Assembly: GCA_947448675.1 (NCBI GenBank)
Contig: CANFOR010000161.1
Coordinates: forward strand, 1-6,397
DNA from: Betaproteobacteria bacterium
GTDB taxonomy: Bacteria > Pseudomonadota > Gammaproteobacteria > Burkholderiales > Burkholderiaceae_C
DNA length: 6,397 nt
Reading direction: 5' to 3'
Shown here: positions 4,531 through 6,397 of the stretch, one piece after another
How the letters are laid out: every line of letters begins with the position of its first letter
Numbering within the stretch: the first letter of the stretch is position 1
Translations under genes and position numbers: made by a program
Notes under the pieces: model-generated
Told to the model about the DNA's origin: nothing
Databases searched by the model: none
The model's input: the letters and a program-made list of their open reading frames with translations, nothing else

Positions 4531-5913
4531 TTACTGCGCGCTGGCCTGCTGCAGCGTGCCTGCTGCTTGCAACTGTATGTTCGCCAGCGCAGCCATGCGT
4601 TCAAAGGCCGGGCGGGCCGCCGCCGAGACGGGCTGGGCTTCGCTTTGGCGTGCCAAGGTGAGCGGGTCTTTAAAAACCCCGTTCACGCGGAATTCAAAAT
4701 GCAAATGCGGGCCGGTCGCCCAACCAGTGGCGCCTGAGAGCGCGATTTTGTCCGACTGGCCCACGCGCTGGCCTTGGCGCACCAAAATTTTGCTCAGGTG
4801 CGCGTACAAAGTCGACTGGCTGGCGTTGTGTTGAATTTGCACCACATTGCCGTAGCCGCCTTGCCGCCCGGCAAAGCTCACTACGCCGTCGCCCACGCTG
4901 CGCACGGGGGTGCCCATAGACGCTGCGTAATCCACGCCTGTATGGGCCCGCCATTGGTTCAGAATCGGGTGCAAACGCATCTTGAAGCCGCTGGTCACGC
5001 GCGAAAACTCCAGCGGTGAGGCCAAGAAGGCCCGGCGCAGGCTGTTGCCGTCGGCGGTGTAGTAGCCGCCACGGGCCACCGCAGAGCCGTCAGCTGCTTT
5101 GCCCGGCTCTTGGAACCACAGCGCTTGGTAGCTCTTGCCCGCGTTAACAAACTCAGCACTCAGCACCCGGCCTGCGCGCAGCGGCTCGCCGTCGGCCTCT
5201 AGGCTTTCGTAGACTACCGAGAAGCGGTCACCCTTGCGCAGCGCGCGATGAAAGTCGATGTCACCTGAAAAAATTTCGGCCAATTGCACGGCCACTTTGT
5301 CGGGAATGCGTGCCTCATCGGTGGCGGCAAACAGCGAGCTGCGCACCGTGCCACTGGCAATGCGCGGCGCACTCACCCAAGCGGCTTGCTCTAGGCGCGA
5401 GCTAAAGCCTTGGTCGGTTTTCTCCAGCACCAGGCGTTGAAAATTTTTGTCGTCGTCGGCGCTCCAGCGCGCCACCAGTTTCAGCAAACGATTGCCGTCT
5501 GAGGCTTCTACGCTGACCGAGCGGCCCGCGCGGCCCAACAGGCTTTTCGCGGCCAAGGCGTCGCTGCGCAAAAAAGCGGCAGCGGCGGGATCGTCGAGGC
5601 CCAGGCGGCGCAACAGGGTGTCGGCCGTGTCGGTGCTGCGCGTGCTGTCGCTGCGCACCAAGCTGTAGTGGTGGGCTGCCAAGTCTTGCGCTTGCTGCGC
5701 CAGAACGGTAGGCTCGGTGGCAATCGCTTCGAGCACCTGTTGTACGGGCTGCAAAGCCACGTCGGGAGCCAAGTTGGCAATGGCAAAAGCCGTGGCTCCG
5801 CTGCCCAGTAACACCAGGCCAAGCGAAGCGAGCAATTGCCTGCGGTACTGCAATACAAACTGCTGTGTTGGCGCCAACCACGCCAAGGCGGCAGCATGCA
5901 AACGAGAGGTCAA
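4531..5913 (-). CDS. Membrane-anchored M23 family peptidoglycan endopeptidase (MepM/Csd3-like)
   Basis: M23 enzymes are zinc metallopeptidases that cut peptide cross-links of the cell wall. With the start used here (460 residues) there is an N-terminal hydrophobic anchor at about 28-49 (LLASLGLVLLGSGATAFAIA), then a helical region, then a Csd3/MepM-like middle domain at about 205-290 (IPDKVAVQLAEIFSGDIDFHRALRKGDRFSVVYE). The LytM-type catalytic domain is at about 300-420. The zinc and catalytic residues are all present: His324 and Asp328 in HTGVD, His372 in LYAHL, and His403/His405 in GPHLHFEF. It should therefore be active in the periplasm, unlike the degenerate EnvC/NlpD group. No ATG is available at the N-terminus. 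TTG at 5913 is preferred because GGAGAC lies 7 nt upstream; TTG at 5928 with GAAGA 9 nt upstream is the alternative (465 residues). anmK follows 127 nt downstream; tyrS is divergent. Confidence 0.93.
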   Translation of the reverse strand: MTSRLHAAALAWLAPTQQFVLQYRRQLLASLGLVLLGSGATAFAIANLAPDVALQPVQQVLEAIATEPTVLAQQAQDLAAHHYSLVRSDSTRSTDTADTLLRRLGLDDPAAAAFLRSDALAAKSLLGRAGRSVSVEASDGNRLLKLVARWSADDDKNFQRLVLEKTDQGFSSRLEQAAWVSAPRIASGTVRSSLFAATDEARIPDKVAVQLAEIFSGDIDFHRALRKGDRFSVVYESLEADGEPLRAGRVLSAEFVNAGKSYQALWFQEPGKAADGSAVARGGYYTADGNSLRRAFLASPLEFSRVTSGFKMRLHPILNQWRAHTGVDYAASMGTPVRSVGDGVVSFAGRQGGYGNVVQIQHNASQSTLYAHLSKILVRQGQRVGQSDKIALSGATGWATGPHLHFEFRVNGVFKDPLTLARQSEAQPVSAAARPAFERMAALANIQLQAAGTLQQASAQ

Positions 5914-5945
5914 AAAAGGTGTCTCCAACGACGGTATTCTTCAAA

Positions 5946-5993
5946 GGCTCGCGGTGCCGCGAGCAGCTATAGTTTTGCGAGCAATATCCAGGC
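5946..5993 (-). repeat. Short interspersed motif, copy C, in the M23-tyrS intergenic region
   Basis: On the minus strand the 17-nt core GCTCGCAAAACTATAGC (5982-5966) is followed by TGC and then by a compact hairpin, CTCGCG-GCAC-CGCGAG (5963-5948). Core length, TGC and following hairpin reproduce the plan of copies A and B. It is the only copy outside a reading frame. It lies in the presumed 5' leader of the M23 gene, about 33-50 nt upstream of its start, where the hairpin could affect expression. Confidence 0.5.
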
Positions 5994-6024
5994 CACTTAA
6001 AATCAGGCCAGCACAAGGGGGCAC

Positions 6025-6032
6025 AGTATAAC
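6025..6032. promoter_or_regulatory. Possible overlapping divergent -10 boxes for tyrS and the M23 gene
   Basis: The 8-bp sequence AGTATAAC reads as TATAAC (6027-6032) on the plus strand, 35 nt before tyrS, and as TATACT (6030-6025) on the minus strand, upstream of the peptidase gene. Neither has a clear -35 at normal spacing (TTTTGC is 16 nt away on the minus strand, which is weak). If both are used, the two transcripts would compete for one site. This is a tentative call from hexamer matches alone. Confidence 0.35.
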
Positions 6033-6066
6033 GAAACGACCCCCAGGCAAAACCCTGAGAACCCCC

Positions 6067-6397
6067 ATGACATCTGACACCGCAAATACTTTAGTACCCA
6101 ATCCAAGCGCCCAGCAAAGCCCTAGCGCAGCCGTACAACATGCTATGGCCGTCACCTTGCGCGGGTGTGAAGAATTGATTCCCCAAGACGACTGGTTGAA
6201 AAAGTTGGTGCGCTCTGAGGCCACTGGCGTGCCCCTGCGCATCAAATTGGGGCTGGACCCCACCGCGCCCGACATCCACCTGGGCCACACCGTGGTGCTG
6301 AACAAAATGCGCCAGTTGCAAGACCTTGGCCACACCGTGATCTTTTTGATCGGCGACTTCACCAGCCTGATCGGCGATCCCTCGGGCCGCAACAGCA
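6067..6397 (+). CDS. tyrS: Tyrosyl-tRNA synthetase, N-terminal part (gene runs off the right edge)
   Basis: TyrRS attaches tyrosine to tRNA-Tyr; it is a cytoplasmic class I synthetase. The 110 codons visible end in GDFTSLIGDPSGRNS and contain the class I signature as HLGH (71-74) within IKLGLDPTAPDIHLGHTVVLNKMRQLQDLGH. The LDPTAPDIHLGH and GDFTSLIGDPSGRN blocks point to the TyrZ-like bacterial branch rather than the E. coli TyrS branch, from remembered sequences. The KMSKS motif and anticodon-binding domain would be beyond the edge. The ATG has a weak GAGA (6057-6060) upstream. The first 26 or so residues are Ser/Ala/Gln/Asn-rich and not conserved; an internal ATG at residue 27, just before AVTLRGCEELIP, is a possible alternative start. 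It is divergent from the M23 gene. Confidence 0.96.
   Translation, partial: MTSDTANTLVPNPSAQQSPSAAVQHAMAVTLRGCEELIPQDDWLKKLVRSEATGVPLRIKLGLDPTAPDIHLGHTVVLNKMRQLQDLGHTVIFLIGDFTSLIGDPSGRNS

Noticed and set aside
5402..6106. Long minus-strand open frame of 234 codons overlapping the M23 gene start.
   Set aside because: It is a shifted frame of the GC-rich M23 gene plus intergenic DNA, and has no recognisable domain.

Overview
The window looks like ordinary chromosomal housekeeping DNA from a betaproteobacterium of the order Burkholderiales, most likely family Comamonadaceae (Rhodoferax/Acidovorax/Polaromonas-like). The evidence is protein similarity recalled from memory (L13, S9, ErpA, AnmK, TyrS and a DUF6776-type protein) and a gene order, rplM-rpsI ... 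bactofilin, erpA, anmK, M23 peptidase, tyrS, that I recall from that group. A 17-bp short interspersed motif of a kind I associate with Comamonadaceae also points there. I could not run a search.

Layout. (1) 1-441, minus strand: the N-terminal part of rlmJ, running off the left edge. (2) 442-716: divergent control region with a strong sigma-70-type promoter and a folded leader of about 160 nt ahead of rplM. (3) 717-1630, plus: rplM and rpsI, overlapping by 4 nt and closed by a strong intrinsic terminator. (4) 1648-2826, plus: a membrane-anchored coiled-coil protein (DUF6776-like) and a bactofilin 32 nt downstream, closed by a second terminator. (5) 2842-3268, plus: erpA behind an IscR type 1-like operator. 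(6) 3294-5913, minus: anmK (convergent with erpA) and, upstream of it, an M23 cell-wall endopeptidase. (7) 5914-6066: divergent intergenic region with a repeat copy. (8) 6067-6397, plus: the start of tyrS, running off the right edge. No stretch longer than 300 nt lacks a gene. I saw no tRNA, rRNA, CRISPR array, transposase or phage gene.

How the genes relate. rlmJ, rplM, rpsI and tyrS serve the ribosome and translation. erpA serves Fe-S cluster delivery. Between them sit four genes that could all touch the cell envelope: the coiled-coil membrane protein, the bactofilin, the M23 endopeptidase and AnmK (recycling of anhydro-MurNAc). I saw no clearly new system. The points most worth following are the IscR-like operator on erpA, the interspersed motif lying inside the rlmJ and anmK reading frames, the 13-residue L13 tail that carries the rpsI ribosome-binding site, and the possible partnership of the coiled-coil protein with bactofilin.
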